Notes under the pieces: generated by a model
Database searches by the model: none
Seen by the model: only the letters and a program-made list of their open reading frames with translations
What the model was told of the DNA's origin: nothing
NCBI GenBank assembly: GCA_001913845.2
Contig: MKGP02000088.1
Location: 142,157 to 206,156 of the forward strand
Length of the DNA: 64,000 nucleotides
Source: Limnothrix sp. CACIAM 69d
Lineage (GTDB): Bacteria; Cyanobacteriota; Cyanobacteriia; CACIAM-69d
Direction of reading: 5' to 3'
Part shown: positions 1-8,726 of the stretch, piece by piece
Layout of the letters: each line of letters starts with the position of its first letter
Numbering within the stretch: position 1 is the first letter of the stretch
Position numbers and translations under genes: made by a program

Positions 1-58
1 GCAACAGGGCCCGATCGAGCCAGTCAGAACGATTTGCAACGGGGCGATCAGCAGTCAT
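1..58 (-). CDS. N-terminal start of an unidentified protein, cut by the window edge
   Basis: An ATG at 58 on the minus strand opens a frame that stays open to the window edge and gives MTADRPVANRSDWLDRALL. A good ribosome binding site, GAGGTGG, lies about 6 bases before it. The spacing to the CBS gene upstream (start of that gene at 694, end at 230) would allow co-transcription. Only 19 codons are visible, too few to assign a family, and no function is proposed. Confidence 0.5.
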   Translation of the reverse strand, partial: MTADRPVANRSDWLDRALL

Positions 59-229
59 GAACTTCCACCTCAGCGATCAGCAAATTCCAGCGGCCTCTTC
101 CAAAATGCCACAGCCGCCGAACCCTAACCACTGTTGATGCTGGGCGATCGGCCGCAAATCCGGCTCGATCGGCCCAAATGGTCCCAGATCATGCCTGAGC
201 CGTCCCTTAGCAGCCCAGACAATGCTCGC

Positions 230-694
230 CTACTGCAACCCGGCCGCCATGGCTCGGATGATGTCGCCCCGAGTCAGAATGCCCACGATCGCCCCCGCAT
301 CATCTACCACGGGCATTCGGTGAATGTTACCTTCCAGCAAATGCCGCGTGGCATCGCGCAGCAATGTATCGGGCTTGGTGGTTTTCACCCGATCGCTCAT
401 CACATCAGCCACCGTACTGCCTAGGGCCTTGTGCAATTCCTTTTCAAATTGCAGGGGATTTTTGAGATAAATCACACTGTCCAAGATGGTGATGAACGGC
501 GGCACATCCACGCCGGTCTCTTGCCACATCAGATCGCTTTCCGACACGACCCCAATCAACTGCCCCGCTTCATCCACCACGGGCACGCCGCTAATGCGCT
601 GTTCCGCCAGGAGTTTGATGACCTCAACGAGGGAGGTGTCACGACGGACGACGATCGGATCGCGGCTCATTACATCGGCAACCGTTGCAGCCAT
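230..694 (-). CDS. Tandem CBS-domain protein
   Basis: This 154-residue protein consists almost entirely of two CBS motifs. The first spans about residues 1-58 (begins MAATVADVMSRDPIVVRRD, ends GVVSESDLM) and the second about residues 93-150 (TVADVMSDRVKTT to GILTRGDII). CBS pairs form a Bateman module that usually binds adenine nucleotides such as AMP, ATP or SAM and acts as an energy sensor. Stand-alone proteins of this size are common in cyanobacteria, where some regulate thioredoxin-dependent enzymes. No signal peptide or membrane segment is seen, so it should be cytosolic. The start at 694 is supported by AGGGA about 8 bases upstream. Its ligand and partner cannot be read from the sequence. 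Family assignment is secure, role is not. Confidence 0.9.
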   Translation of the reverse strand: MAATVADVMSRDPIVVRRDTSLVEVIKLLAEQRISGVPVVDEAGQLIGVVSESDLMWQETGVDVPPFITILDSVIYLKNPLQFEKELHKALGSTVADVMSDRVKTTKPDTLLRDATRHLLEGNIHRMPVVDDAGAIVGILTRGDIIRAMAAGLQ

Positions 695-883
695 TCGCTC
701 GATCCCTAAATGCTTCTGCCCTCATTCTAGGACGGGCGATCGGTTGGAGAGCGCAACTGGTAACGATTTGACACGCTCTGTGGCCCCAGCTCGGAAGCGA
801 AGGACTCGATCGCTAAACGGGGGCTAGGGTTTGTTGTCAAATCGCCTGAAACCCTTATTCCACCGTTAGCAGCTCGTGGGGGA

Positions 884-903
884 CAAGGGGCTTGAGCCTC
901 TTG
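884..903. repeat. 20-bp palindromic repeat, diverged copy
   Basis: Diverged copy of the palindrome CAAGGGGCTTAAGCCCCTTG, with two changes. It lies between the CBS gene and nth. The sequence just before it (AAACCCTTATTCCACCG, then CGTGGGGG) resembles the stretch preceding the copy at 59144, so the repeated unit is longer than the palindrome. Confidence 0.75.
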
Positions 904-967
904 TTACAACGACTGGGAGATGGAAAATCAATCGTTTCCACCTGATCCTAGGAAATGACGATAGACC

Positions 968-1744
968 CTAGGTTTTGGGGGGTGTTTTGGCCTTAGCCGT
1001 GCTGGAGCTGGCTTGGCCATTAGATTTGCCGCTGGTTTTACCGGGCGATCGGGCAGGGGATTGGGATTTGGCCTTGGTTGCCGCTGCACCCAATCCCTTT
1101 TGGGGACATAGATCCGCCAACTGGCAGCGATCGCAAGCCGGTTTTCGGGCATCGCAAACGGCCCGCCCGTGATAAATCAGCCGAATTGACCAATTTTCCC
1201 AGTCCGGTTGGGGCAACAGCCGCATCAAATCGCGCTCAATCCGCACCGGATCCTGATGCTCAGTCATGCCCAAGCGATAGGCCAGGCGCTTCACATGGGT
1301 GTCTACTGTCACGCCCGCATTGATGCCAAAGGCGTGGGCTAACACCACATTCGCCGTTTTGCGCGCCACCCCCGGCAGCAACAGCAGTTCCTCCATCCGC
1401 TTGGGTAGTTCGCCGCCAAATCGTTCCAGGATCATTCGGCAAGCGCCCTGGATATTCTTGGCTTTGTTGCGATAGAAGCCGGTCGATCGCACCAGTTCCT
1501 CCAGCTCGGCGAGATCGGCCCCGGCCAGGGCCGCCGCGTCGGGAAACCGCCCAAACAGGGCCGGCGTGACCTTGTTTACCCGCTCATCGGTGCATTGGGC
1601 CGACAGAATCGTCGCCACCAACAATTGCACGGGGGTTTCATAGTCCAGGCTGCATGTGGCATCGGGATAGAGCAGTGTCAGGCGATCGAGAATTTCGATC
1701 GCCACCTGTTGTTTGGCGGCCCACTTACGAGTGCTTACCGGCAT
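968..1744 (-). CDS. nth: Endonuclease III (DNA glycosylase/AP lyase)
   Basis: Endonuclease III removes oxidised pyrimidines from DNA and cleaves the abasic site, the first step of base excision repair. The 258-residue protein has the helix-hairpin-helix LLPGVARKTANVV with catalytic Lys129, then VTVDTHV with catalytic Asp148. The four-cysteine iron-sulfur ligand set is complete with C-x6-C-x2-C-x5-C spacing (Cys197, 204, 207, 213). After the cluster there is a tail of roughly 40 residues rich in Lys, Ser, Ala and Pro, which the E. coli enzyme (about 211 residues) lacks; it is probably disordered and could add DNA affinity. The gene is followed on the same strand by the CBS gene but 273 bases separate them, with a repeat in between, so they need not be one operon. 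Identification is firm. Confidence 0.96.
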   Translation of the reverse strand: MPVSTRKWAAKQQVAIEILDRLTLLYPDATCSLDYETPVQLLVATILSAQCTDERVNKVTPALFGRFPDAAALAGADLAELEELVRSTGFYRNKAKNIQGACRMILERFGGELPKRMEELLLLPGVARKTANVVLAHAFGINAGVTVDTHVKRLAYRLGMTEHQDPVRIERDLMRLLPQPDWENWSIRLIYHGRAVCDARKPACDRCQLADLCPQKGLGAAATKAKSQSPARSPGKTSGKSNGQASSSTAKAKTPPKT

Positions 1745-1835
1745 GGTTGGGAATCAATTAAAAGGAGCCTGAACCGATGAAGAAGCCGTCATCCAATCCC
1801 CAAGGCTCCGATCCTACCGTGGCAAGGTCGAGGGA

Positions 1836-1855
1836 CAAGGGGCTTAAGCCGCTTG
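1836..1855. repeat. 20-bp palindromic repeat
   Basis: Copy of CAAGGGGCTTAAGCCCCTTG with one mismatch (right arm GCCGCTTG), in the 218-bp spacer between nth and the ProA-like gene. It can fold into an 8-bp stem around TTAA. Confidence 0.85.
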
Positions 1856-1962
1856 TTGGGGGCAATTGGGCGAGGATAATCAACTATTACAAAAATCCAT
1901 CGGATCCGTGATCAAAATTGAATTTGATTACACAGATCAATAGCCCTGAGAATGGGGCCAAA

Positions 1963-3228
1963 TTAGCCGTCCCCTTGGACAATTTGCTTGATGGTGGTCA
2001 GCATGTCCAGGCCGATCGCCCCACGTCGGTAGCCCTTTTGATTCGACATGCCCAAAAACACCGAGGCACTGCCCCGGGGATTGCGCTGGAATCGGGGTGA
2101 GGCATTGATGTAGGTGGAGGCACTGTCGAGGCGGGAGGCGAATTGGTGGGCTTCTCGATAGGACTCGGTGGCGATGCAGTCCGCATGACCGCTGCTTTGG
2201 GTGTGAATCACCGCGATCGCCTCTTCCACGCTGGCCACCGTGCGAAACGCAACGGTTTTGGTTAAATAGGGCCGATTCCACTCATCATCGGCCGCCAAGG
2301 GCAAGTCGGGAAAATCCTGTTGCAGGTGGGCATCGACTCGCACTTCAAACCCGTCCGTTTGCAAGGAGCCAAAGAGCACCCCCAACATCGATCGATTGTG
2401 GCGCTCGTGAACCAGCACCTTTTCGATCGCGTTCACCGCTTCCGGATCACCCTGGTGGCTGTCGGAAATGGCCCAACGCACCACGTCCAACTCGCCAGAC
2501 AGGGCCCAGTAGAGATAACAATTGCCGATCGCTGCGCCCAAAATGGGCACGGTGGCAAACTGACTGGCCTGTTGCACCAGCTTTGGCCGGCCATAGGCCA
2601 CGATCAGGTTCAAGTAGCGCTCCTGGGCCAGCAGGTCGCGCATGGAAATATCCCGATCGGGCGGAATGGCCGTGACACATTCGGGCGGCAATTCCCCAGC
2701 CGTCAGCCCATCGGTGAGGGCCGCCGCGATCGCCGCGTTGGTGTGCTTAGTGTCGCTGCTGCCATACAAAATCATGCTGTTGCCGGTTTTGATGCCCATA
2801 CCCGCCGCGATCGCCCCCAGTTCCGGCAAACCTTCATGCACCAGGGCGATCGTCCCCAGGGGCATCAGTTGGCAATAGCTTTGTAGATATTGGGTTTGGT
2901 GGGTGGCGCGAATAGCCTGCCGGGTGGGGTCGGGCAAATCCGCCAGCCGATCGAGCATATCGGCCACCTGTTGCAGTCGATCGGGCGTGAACTTAATCCA
3001 CAGGGACGGCAAGCCACTGCTGGCCTTTTCGCGGCTGGCTTCCAAATCCAGCGTGTTGGCTTCCAGAATTTCGTTTTGGGCGGCTCGCAAAGCCTTGGCC
3101 ATCACCTTCAGCGCCCGCGATCGCTCGCCACCCCGCATGGCCACCAGGGCCGATCGCCCTCGGGCCGCCGCCGCCAATGCCCCAAATAAATCCAGCGCTC
3201 CCGAATTAACCAGGGGATTTCCAACCAT
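1963..3228 (-). CDS. ProA-like protein (glutamate-5-semialdehyde dehydrogenase family) without the catalytic cysteine
   Basis: The 421-residue protein aligns end to end with gamma-glutamyl phosphate reductase, the proline-pathway enzyme that reduces glutamyl-5-phosphate with NADPH. Recognisable parts are the N-terminal cofactor-binding half, the NAxE-VLVH segment, YINASPRF and GAIGLDMLTTIK near the end. In active ProA the segment reads approximately P-x-x-C-N-A-x-E-x-x-L-V-H; here it is PEAVNAIEKVLVH, so the catalytic Cys is Val265 (codon GTG at 2434-2436). Unless another Cys substitutes, classic reductase chemistry is not expected. Automated pipelines would call this proA. It may be a cyanobacterial paralogue with altered function. 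The start at 3228 (MVGNPLV) is preferred over an in-frame ATG at 3276, which would overlap the upstream gene; the gap to that gene is then 4 bases, suggesting an operon. Confidence 0.85.
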   Translation of the reverse strand: MVGNPLVNSGALDLFGALAAAARGRSALVAMRGGERSRALKVMAKALRAAQNEILEANTLDLEASREKASSGLPSLWIKFTPDRLQQVADMLDRLADLPDPTRQAIRATHQTQYLQSYCQLMPLGTIALVHEGLPELGAIAAGMGIKTGNSMILYGSSDTKHTNAAIAAALTDGLTAGELPPECVTAIPPDRDISMRDLLAQERYLNLIVAYGRPKLVQQASQFATVPILGAAIGNCYLYWALSGELDVVRWAISDSHQGDPEAVNAIEKVLVHERHNRSMLGVLFGSLQTDGFEVRVDAHLQQDFPDLPLAADDEWNRPYLTKTVAFRTVASVEEAIAVIHTQSSGHADCIATESYREAHQFASRLDSASTYINASPRFQRNPRGSASVFLGMSNQKGYRRGAIGLDMLTTIKQIVQGDG

Positions 3229-3232
3229 AATC

Positions 3233-3625
3233 TCAGCGCCGGTATGCCAGCCATAACAACAATAGCGGTAGCCCAATCACCAGCAATCCCGGCAACAGCC
3301 AAGCCGCCGTGCCTGCCAGTCCTTTGACAATCAGGGGCAACCAAGCCAACACCAAGACAAATCCAGCCCAAAGGGTAATGGGCAAATAATTTTCACGCAA
3401 GGGTGGACGCACGGAGAGCCAGCGCGTTCCGGCCCATCGCCACAGCCGTCGGTAGATTGCCCCAGAAGACACCTGCTCAATTTGATCGCCCGATTCGGTC
3501 ACCACAAAAATTTGCTGGCAGCGATCGCAGCCAAATGCGTCCATGAGTGCGATCGGCCGCAGGGTGCCCCGTTGCCGACAGGGACAAGGGTAGGACTCCG
3601 TTAGCTCAATCTGAGAAGTCTTCAA
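3233..3625 (-). CDS. Small zinc-ribbon-like membrane protein
   Basis: This 130-residue protein begins with a likely metal-binding knuckle, CPC at residues 14-16 and CDRC about 17 residues later, which together resemble a zinc ribbon. The second half is hydrophobic with two probable membrane helices (about residues 82-102 and 105-127), ending in a positively charged YRR. The layout suggests a cytoplasmic zinc-ribbon head anchored to the membrane. I recognise no named family. It sits 4 bases before the ProA-like gene on the same strand and is probably co-transcribed with it, but that gives no clear functional clue. Confidence 0.75.
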   Translation of the reverse strand: MKTSQIELTESYPCPCRQRGTLRPIALMDAFGCDRCQQIFVVTESGDQIEQVSSGAIYRRLWRWAGTRWLSVRPPLRENYLPITLWAGFVLVLAWLPLIVKGLAGTAAWLLPGLLVIGLPLLLLWLAYRR

Positions 3626-3976
3626 CGATCGCCCGATCGCCCGGTGGGAATAAACGACTTGGCCAGGGGTTTCTCATGCTCTTAGCTTAACAGGGCCGCC
3701 CCAACCGCAAGGAAACACCCCTGATCCAAACCCAAATCACCCATGGATCCCATCCGAATTCCATCCGAATTCCATAGGCGTTCAATACGAATTCAATCTT
3801 GAATCAAGATTTAAGATCCAAGATTCAACCGGCTTCGGTTTTGTTTCAAGTTTATTTCAAGGCTATGAAAGGCGGCTCATGTCCGCATTTCACCACAATT
3901 CGAGCCGAATACCAACCACCAAAAGGCCACGCGCTGGCAAAGTCGGGCTTGAGCAAATTCTTTGGTTAATATGGAG

Positions 3977-4076
3977 GCTTGACCTCACCCATGGGGAACA
4001 TTTCCACAAGGATGAGGTCAGGCATCGAGAGATTGGTAACAGCGGAGGGAAGCGTCACAACGAAGATTCCCTCCGT
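3977..4076 (+). ncRNA. Candidate structured RNA (two strong hairpins)
   Basis: The first stem pairs 3977-3987 (GCTTGACCTCA) with 4013-4023 (TGAGGTCAGGC): 11 consecutive pairs including one G-U. The second pairs 4044-4051 (GGAGGGAA) with 4067-4074 (TTCCCTCC), and a C-G and G-U pair extend it outward. A weaker stem AGGATT/AGTCCT follows near 4098-4119. A possible terminator-like hairpin with a T-run lies at 4195-4231. No coding gene starts just downstream on either strand, so it would be a free-standing RNA. The strand is uncertain. It does not match tmRNA, RNase P RNA or SRP RNA as I know them; a 6S-type or unknown RNA remains possible. Confidence 0.4.
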
Positions 4077-4249
4077 TCTGCTAAGGAGCTATGGTCAAGG
4101 ATTTCGGGAGCTGAGTCCTGCGATCGCCATCATCATTCCCTGTGATTCTAGTTAACCTCGCTAGTGATTTTTGCCTAGAGGCCTGACGGCATGGGGCGAT
4201 CGGCGTTTTTGTTCGATCGCCTCGGATTTTTGAGCGCCGTCCTGCCAAA

Positions 4250-4282
4250 AATTCAGAACCAATTCAGAACCAATTCAGAACA
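4250..4282. repeat. 11-bp tandem repeat, 3 units
   Basis: Three head-to-tail copies of AATTCAGAACC (the last ends in A). It lies between the putative RNA and the pnp terminator. Confidence 0.8.
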
Positions 4283-4290
4283 ATGCCCAC

Positions 4291-4325
4291 AAAAAACCGG
4301 AGATCGGCTGTTCGATCTCCGGTTT
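4291..4325 (-). terminator. Rho-independent terminator of pnp
   Basis: A perfect 13-bp stem, AAACCGGAGATCG with CGATCTCCGGTTT, and a 6-base loop. Read on the minus strand it is followed by TTTTTT. It lies about 100 bases after the pnp stop codon. Confidence 0.88.
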
Positions 4326-4427
4326 CAGGTTGTTTAGCCCCCATGCAAGAGCCATGACATCGGCCCCACACCTCCCGCCACTAGACTGCTAGAGGAGGAC
4401 GGGGTGGGGCCTTTGGGCCCAAGTGAC

Positions 4428-6584
4428 CTAGGTGGCCGCCGCTTCGGCCGCATCGCGGGCCGCCGCCGCTTCGTCGGGGTGGATGCCCAAACGAGTCAGG
4501 TTGATCCGGCCGCGATTGTCGATTTCGCGCACCTTGATGATTACCTCATCACCCACGGCCACCACGTCTTCGACTTTGCCCACGCGCCGATCGGCCAGTT
4601 GGGAAATGTGGATCATGCCTTCTTTACCGGGCAGGAATTCCACAAAGGCCCCGATCGGGATCGTGCGCGTTACCTTGCCCACAAACACGCTGCCCACTTC
4701 GATCTTGCGGGTCATATTTTGGACAATTTGGGCCGCGCGTTTGGCCTTTTCGCCATCGTTGGAGGACACCGTAACCAAGCCGCTGTCTTCGATGTCGATT
4801 TTCGCGCCGGTTTCTTCGACGATGCCCTTGATCGTTTTGCCGCCGGGCCCGATCACCATGCCGATGTCGCTCGGGTCGATCCGGAAGGTCAGCAGACGGG
4901 GGGCAAATTTCGACAGGTCGCCACGCGGTTGATCGATCGCCGCCATCATCTTTTCGAGGATGTGCAGGCGGGCCGGGCGGGCCTGTTCGATCGCCTTGGC
5001 GATCGTGCCCATGTCCAACCCGGTGATCTTCATGTCCATTTGCAGGGCGGTGATGCCGCTGTCGGTGCCGGCCACCTTGAAGTCCATGTCACCCAGGAAG
5101 TCTTCCAGACCTTGGATGTCAGTCAGAACGCGAATTTCTTCGCCTTCCTTGATCAGACCCATCGCCGCACCGCTCACGGGCTTGGCGATCGGCACACCCG
5201 CATCCATCAGGGACAGGGTAGAACCGCAAACCGACCCCATGGAGGTGGAACCATCGGAGGACAGCACTTCCGACACCACGCGCAACACGTAGGGGAAGGC
5301 TTCCTTGGACGGCAACACGGGCACTAGGGCCCGCTCTGCCAAGGCCCCGTGACCGATTTCCCGGCGACCGGGCGATCGCATCGGGCGAGTTTCGCCCACC
5401 GAGTAGGGCGGGAAGTTGTAGTGGTGCAGGTAGCGCTTTTGTTCGTCCGGGTGCAGATCGTCCAGTTCCTGGGCATCGCCGGGAGTCCCCAGCGTCACCA
5501 CGGACATCACCTGGGTCAAGCCCCGTTGGAACAAACCACTGCCGTGAACGCGGGAGGGCAACACCCCGGCCCGACAGGAGACCTGGCGCACTTCATCCAG
5601 TTTGCGCCCATCGACGCGCACGCCATCTTCAACGATTTGGCGACGCATCAGGGATTTGGTGACGGCCTTGAAGACCTTGGGCAGGGCCTTAGGGTCAGCG
5701 GTGGCGGCCACTTTGATCGCGTCATCATCGGCCCGATCGATAATTTCCTGGGCCACGGTCGCTTGCAGGGCATCCAAGGCCGCGTCGCGCCGGGTTTTGC
5801 CCAGCTCAAATTGCGACAAGATGCCTTTGATTTCGCCCGTGGTGCGCGATCGAATGAAGTCTTCGAGGGTGGTGTCGATCGCGGGGGGTTCCGCCGTCAC
5901 CAGTTCCAGACCCAACTCAGCGATGATGTCCCGTTGCGCTTGGATCAGGTCACGCACGGCTTCATAGCCAAAGTCGATCGCCTCAATGATGTCCGCCTCG
6001 GGCAGTTGATTCGCCCCCGCTTCCACCATCACCACGCCATCGGGCGATCCGGCAACCACCAGATCCAACTCACCCTTTTCAATTTCCGCATAGGTGGGGT
6101 TGATGATGAACTCGTCGCCCACCAAACCCACGCGCACCGCCGCCATCGGCCCCTGGAAGGGAATTTGGGCCAGCAAGGTGGCGATCGAAGCACCCGTCAC
6201 GGCCAACACATCCGGTGGCACGTCGGGATCGAGGGACACGGTGGTGGCCACCACTTGGATATCGTCGCGCAACCAATTCGGGAACAGCGGGCGCAGGGGG
6301 CGATCGATCAAACGACCGGTCAAAATCGCCTTTTCGGGCGGGCGACCTTCGCGGCGTTGGAAGCTACCCGGAATGCGGCCGGCGGCATACAGCCGTTCTT
6401 CGTAATCAACAGTGAGGGGAAGAAAATCAATGCCCTCGCGCGCTGAGGAACGGGTGGCGGTTACTAACACTGCGGTATCGCCCGACCCAATCAGTACCGA
6501 TCCACCAGCTTGGGGTGCGAGCAAACCGATCTTCAGCCGAATATCCCTTCCATCAAAGGATATTGACTTGTCAATTTCTTGCAT
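4428..6584 (-). CDS. pnp: Polyribonucleotide nucleotidyltransferase (PNPase)
   Basis: PNPase degrades RNA from the 3' end with phosphate and can run in reverse to add heteropolymeric tails, its tailing role in cyanobacteria. The 718-residue protein shows the full architecture: first RNase PH domain (about 10-140), all-helical linker, second RNase PH domain (about 320-550, including [15 protein letters not shown] and [16 protein letters not shown] [13 protein letters not shown]), a KH domain with [11 protein letters not shown] (about 565-620) and a C-terminal S1 domain (about 635-700, [27 protein letters not shown]). Length is normal. The start at 6584 is preceded by AGGA about 13 bases upstream. 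A strong terminator follows the gene, so it appears monocistronic. Two direct repeats upstream (6636-6664) could be regulatory. Confidence 0.98.
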   Translation of the reverse strand: MQEIDKSISFDGRDIRLKIGLLAPQAGGSVLIGSGDTAVLVTATRSSAREGIDFLPLTVDYEERLYAAGRIPGSFQRREGRPPEKAILTGRLIDRPLRPLFPNWLRDDIQVVATTVSLDPDVPPDVLAVTGASIATLLAQIPFQGPMAAVRVGLVGDEFIINPTYAEIEKGELDLVVAGSPDGVVMVEAGANQLPEADIIEAIDFGYEAVRDLIQAQRDIIAELGLELVTAEPPAIDTTLEDFIRSRTTGEIKGILSQFELGKTRRDAALDALQATVAQEIIDRADDDAIKVAATADPKALPKVFKAVTKSLMRRQIVEDGVRVDGRKLDEVRQVSCRAGVLPSRVHGSGLFQRGLTQVMSVVTLGTPGDAQELDDLHPDEQKRYLHHYNFPPYSVGETRPMRSPGRREIGHGALAERALVPVLPSKEAFPYVLRVVSEVLSSDGSTSMGSVCGSTLSLMDAGVPIAKPVSGAAMGLIKEGEEIRVLTDIQGLEDFLGDMDFKVAGTDSGITALQMDMKITGLDMGTIAKAIEQARPARLHILEKMMAAIDQPRGDLSKFAPRLLTFRIDPSDIGMVIGPGGKTIKGIVEETGAKIDIEDSGLVTVSSNDGEKAKRAAQIVQNMTRKIEVGSVFVGKVTRTIPIGAFVEFLPGKEGMIHISQLADRRVGKVEDVVAVGDEVIIKVREIDNRGRINLTRLGIHPDEAAAARDAAEAAAT

Positions 6585-6635
6585 GAATGATGATGATCCT
6601 TGGAGATTCTTTCTATTACTGTGGCAATCCTAACA

Positions 6636-6664
6636 CCGTTTGTTAGATACTAGACCGTTTGTTA
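6636..6664. promoter_or_regulatory. Direct repeat CCGTTTGTTA upstream of pnp
   Basis: CCGTTTGTTA occurs at 6636-6645 and 6655-6664, a 19-bp period, 52-80 bases before the pnp start codon. Repeats at about two helical turns in a promoter-proximal position may be an operator; no regulator can be named. Confidence 0.35.
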
Positions 6665-6833
6665 ATTCACGGCCAACTGTCTCGACAAAACGACGTAAAA
6701 CAAGGCTCCATAAGGATTTAGACCCAATCGCTTCGGTGGCTCATTCAGTCGATCGCCCCCCTTCTGGTTCCACTCACCTACCCGATCGCGGTTCATGATC
6801 TCGCCCCCGATCGCAAGGTTGATTCCAAGGACA

Positions 6834-6872
6834 ATTGCCAATGATCATTGCCAACGATTATTGCCAACGATC
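6834..6872. repeat. 13-bp tandem repeat, 3 units
   Basis: Three units of ATTGCCAAYGATY head to tail, downstream of the SGNH-like gene. Non-coding. Confidence 0.82.
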
Positions 6873-6915
6873 AGAGTCCACAACCATTCGGATTTCTAAC
6901 GCGAAAGCCAATCCT

Positions 6916-8178
6916 TTAAGGGGCTGGCCGCAGTGGCCCCGATCGCCCATTGTTCCCCCGATCCGGCACTTCATCCAAAACCGGTGCAGGCCGACCGGCG
7001 ATCGGGGCCAAATTCCAACGTAGCCAGGCATCCTGGGCCAAATCCAGGGCGATCGCGGCGGCTCCATAGCGGTTGATGTGGCTGGGGTCTGCGAAATAGT
7101 CATGGCGATCGGGCCAGCGCAGCAACCAATCTTGAACGATTAACCCCTGATCTCGCAGTTGTGCCAAATAGGTCTGGAATTCCCGTTCATAGGTCAATCG
7201 GGCCGGATCCAAATAATCCTGACTGAGGGGCAAGTTCACAAAACTCAGGCGGATCCCGCGCGATCGAGCAAAGGCAATCAACTGGCGCACAGCCCGATCT
7301 TGAACACCGCCTGCCAACTGAAAACCGCTGTACATATCGTCGTAGCGACCCGGCACTTTCGGAAATTGTTGATAGTAGCGATCGGGCGCAAAACGGCGCA
7401 AATCAGCCAAAAATCCCAGCCGATCGAGTTCTGGCTCTGGGCGCAGGGGCCAGGGCTGTGGTTGTTGAAGCCCACCGGGCATCAGGCCGGGCATCAGGGC
7501 CGCACCGGGATAGGCGCTGCTGTTGAGGGTCAAGGATGGCAACCCACTGACCGATCGCCCCCAAGGCGATTCCCGCCACCGCGACACAGACCAAGGATGA
7601 CCGCCCCGGGCGCGGGCCATGGCTAGTTGTCGAAAACCCTCGGAAGCGGCAATGCTGGCAAAGGTGCGATCGATCCGACCACTGTTAAAGGCCCGCGAGC
7701 CATCGCCCCAAACCACCACCCGAGGCAACCAGTCCGGCGGAAACAAATCCATCAGCAACCAGCGCACCACCTGGGCCGTTGCGCCGTTAATGCCAAAGTT
7801 AAACACCCGCACGGGCCGCCGCAGGGTTGTTGACAACGAACGGGCCAAAACCGTCGGATCAATGCCCTGGAGCGATCGGGAACTGCCCACAATCAACAAA
7901 TCCGGCGGCTGGCCATGGGTCGCCAAATATTGCCGATAGAGCCGCAACTGCGATTCCAAGCGGGGACTCCCCCACCGGGCACGATCGAGCGAAATCGGCG
8001 GGCGCGGAGTCAGGGGCCACAGGGGCCGCCGACGCTCCGGGGGCGAGGGCACTTCCCAGTTTTTCAGCAAGGCATGACGATCCAACGCGGGTTGAGGCGG
8101 CTCGATCGGCCGATCGGCATTAGCTCGATCGATCCCCAAACCCAACAGAACCGCCCACACCAGCGCCCCACCCGCCAT
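6916..8178 (-). CDS. Secreted SGNH/GDSL-like protein
   Basis: The 420-residue product has an N-terminal signal peptide (MAGGALVWAVLLGLGIDRANA, likely cut after ANA) and then an SGNH-hydrolase-like fold. LLIVGSSRSLQGID at about residues 92-105 resembles the nucleophile block, FNFGINGATAQVV the glycine block, and DPSHINRYGA near residue 375 the DxxH block carrying Asp and His. SGNH proteins of this type in cyanobacteria are often linked to cell-surface polysaccharide acetylation or deacetylation; the substrate here is unknown. The start at 8178 overlaps the stop of the upstream gene as TAATG, a usual sign of translational coupling. An upstream in-frame start at 8247 would overlap the previous gene by 70 bases and spoil the signal peptide. 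Family call is moderate; the coupling is clear. Confidence 0.78.
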   Translation of the reverse strand: MAGGALVWAVLLGLGIDRANADRPIEPPQPALDRHALLKNWEVPSPPERRRPLWPLTPRPPISLDRARWGSPRLESQLRLYRQYLATHGQPPDLLIVGSSRSLQGIDPTVLARSLSTTLRRPVRVFNFGINGATAQVVRWLLMDLFPPDWLPRVVVWGDGSRAFNSGRIDRTFASIAASEGFRQLAMARARGGHPWSVSRWRESPWGRSVSGLPSLTLNSSAYPGAALMPGLMPGGLQQPQPWPLRPEPELDRLGFLADLRRFAPDRYYQQFPKVPGRYDDMYSGFQLAGGVQDRAVRQLIAFARSRGIRLSFVNLPLSQDYLDPARLTYEREFQTYLAQLRDQGLIVQDWLLRWPDRHDYFADPSHINRYGAAAIALDLAQDAWLRWNLAPIAGRPAPVLDEVPDRGNNGRSGPLRPAP

Positions 8179-8606
8179 TAACCGGCCCATAGCTTGAGCA
8201 ACCAACCCAACACCACGCCCAAACTGCCAAACCGCACCGCTTGCCAAAACACTTCCTTTAAACCGCTGTCCGCAAATAGACGACTTTCCAAGGCCAAGTC
8301 CAATTCTTCCAGCTCCCGCTGCAAGGTCTGGATCGTTTGCGTTAATTCGCTGCGAATTTCTCGATCGCGCGCTCGGGCCAAATCCGCCCGCACCACTTCC
8401 ACTTGATGGCCCAAACTGGCTCGCCGCTCCCGATCGGCCCGTACCTGCTCCAAGCGCGATCGCACCTGTCCCATGGCGGTTTCCGTCGCCGCTAGCTGAT
8501 CACTCAATTGGGCTAAAAAAGCCGAAAACTCTGCTTCCTCAGACAAAGGCTTCTGGGGCGAAGACTCCGGGCGATCGGCAGATGATGGGGATGGGCGACG
8601 ACTCAT
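8178..8606 (-). CDS. Small coiled-coil protein with C-terminal membrane anchor
   Basis: This product of about 142 residues has a charged heptad-rich middle (about residues 28-105, rich in Glu, Arg, Gln and Leu) that should form a coiled coil, and one C-terminal hydrophobic segment (VFWQAVRFGSLGVVLGWLLKLWAG) that would anchor it in a membrane. No enzymatic motif is visible and I recognise no family. It is translationally coupled to the secreted SGNH-like gene that follows. Two starts are possible: ATG at 8606 (MSRRPSP) or TTG at 8642 with AGGTAG upstream; ATG is preferred. The pair may act together at the cell envelope, which is inference from coupling only. Confidence 0.7.
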   Translation of the reverse strand: MSRRPSPSSADRPESSPQKPLSEEAEFSAFLAQLSDQLAATETAMGQVRSRLEQVRADRERRASLGHQVEVVRADLARARDREIRSELTQTIQTLQRELEELDLALESRLFADSGLKEVFWQAVRFGSLGVVLGWLLKLWAG

Positions 8607-8692
8607 TGGACAGCTTCGAGACCATTCAGCAGGGGAACTCAACCCAAAGTCTACCTAATCGATCGAACCCCAATCCTGAACACCCAACCAAC

Positions 8693-8726
8693 AAAAAAGT
8701 CGCCATCTTGCCAAAAGATAGCGACT
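8693..8726 (-). terminator. Rho-independent terminator of the peroxiredoxin gene
   Basis: A 12-bp stem, AGTCGCTATCTT with AAGATGGCGACT on the minus strand (one G-U pair), loop of 5, then TTTTTT. It lies 200 bases beyond the stop codon of the peroxiredoxin gene. Confidence 0.87.

Larger units (their letters stand above)
3626..4427. other. 802-bp spacer without a supported gene
   Basis: The spacer holds a candidate structured RNA (3977-4076), a further hairpin GGCGATCG/CGATCGCC at 4195-4221 followed by TTTTT at 4227, an 11-bp tandem repeat (4250-4282), the pnp terminator (4291-4325), and short repeats of CCGAATTCCAT around 3755-3780. A possible 88-codon frame at 3879-4145 runs straight through the hairpins, has no ribosome binding site and is not called. 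Confidence 0.65.
6585..6915. other. 331-bp spacer between the SGNH-like gene and pnp
   Basis: Contains the pnp upstream region with a 10-bp direct repeat (6636-6664) and a 13-bp tandem array (6834-6872). No gene is supported. Confidence 0.65.

Noticed and set aside
3879..4145. 88-codon open frame in the spacer before pnp
   Set aside because: It runs through the strong hairpins, has no ribosome binding site and no recognisable content.
4404..5327. 307-codon plus-strand frame opposite pnp
   Set aside because: It is a shadow of the highly conserved pnp gene; the His/Asp/Gly-rich composition is typical of antisense frames in GC-rich DNA.
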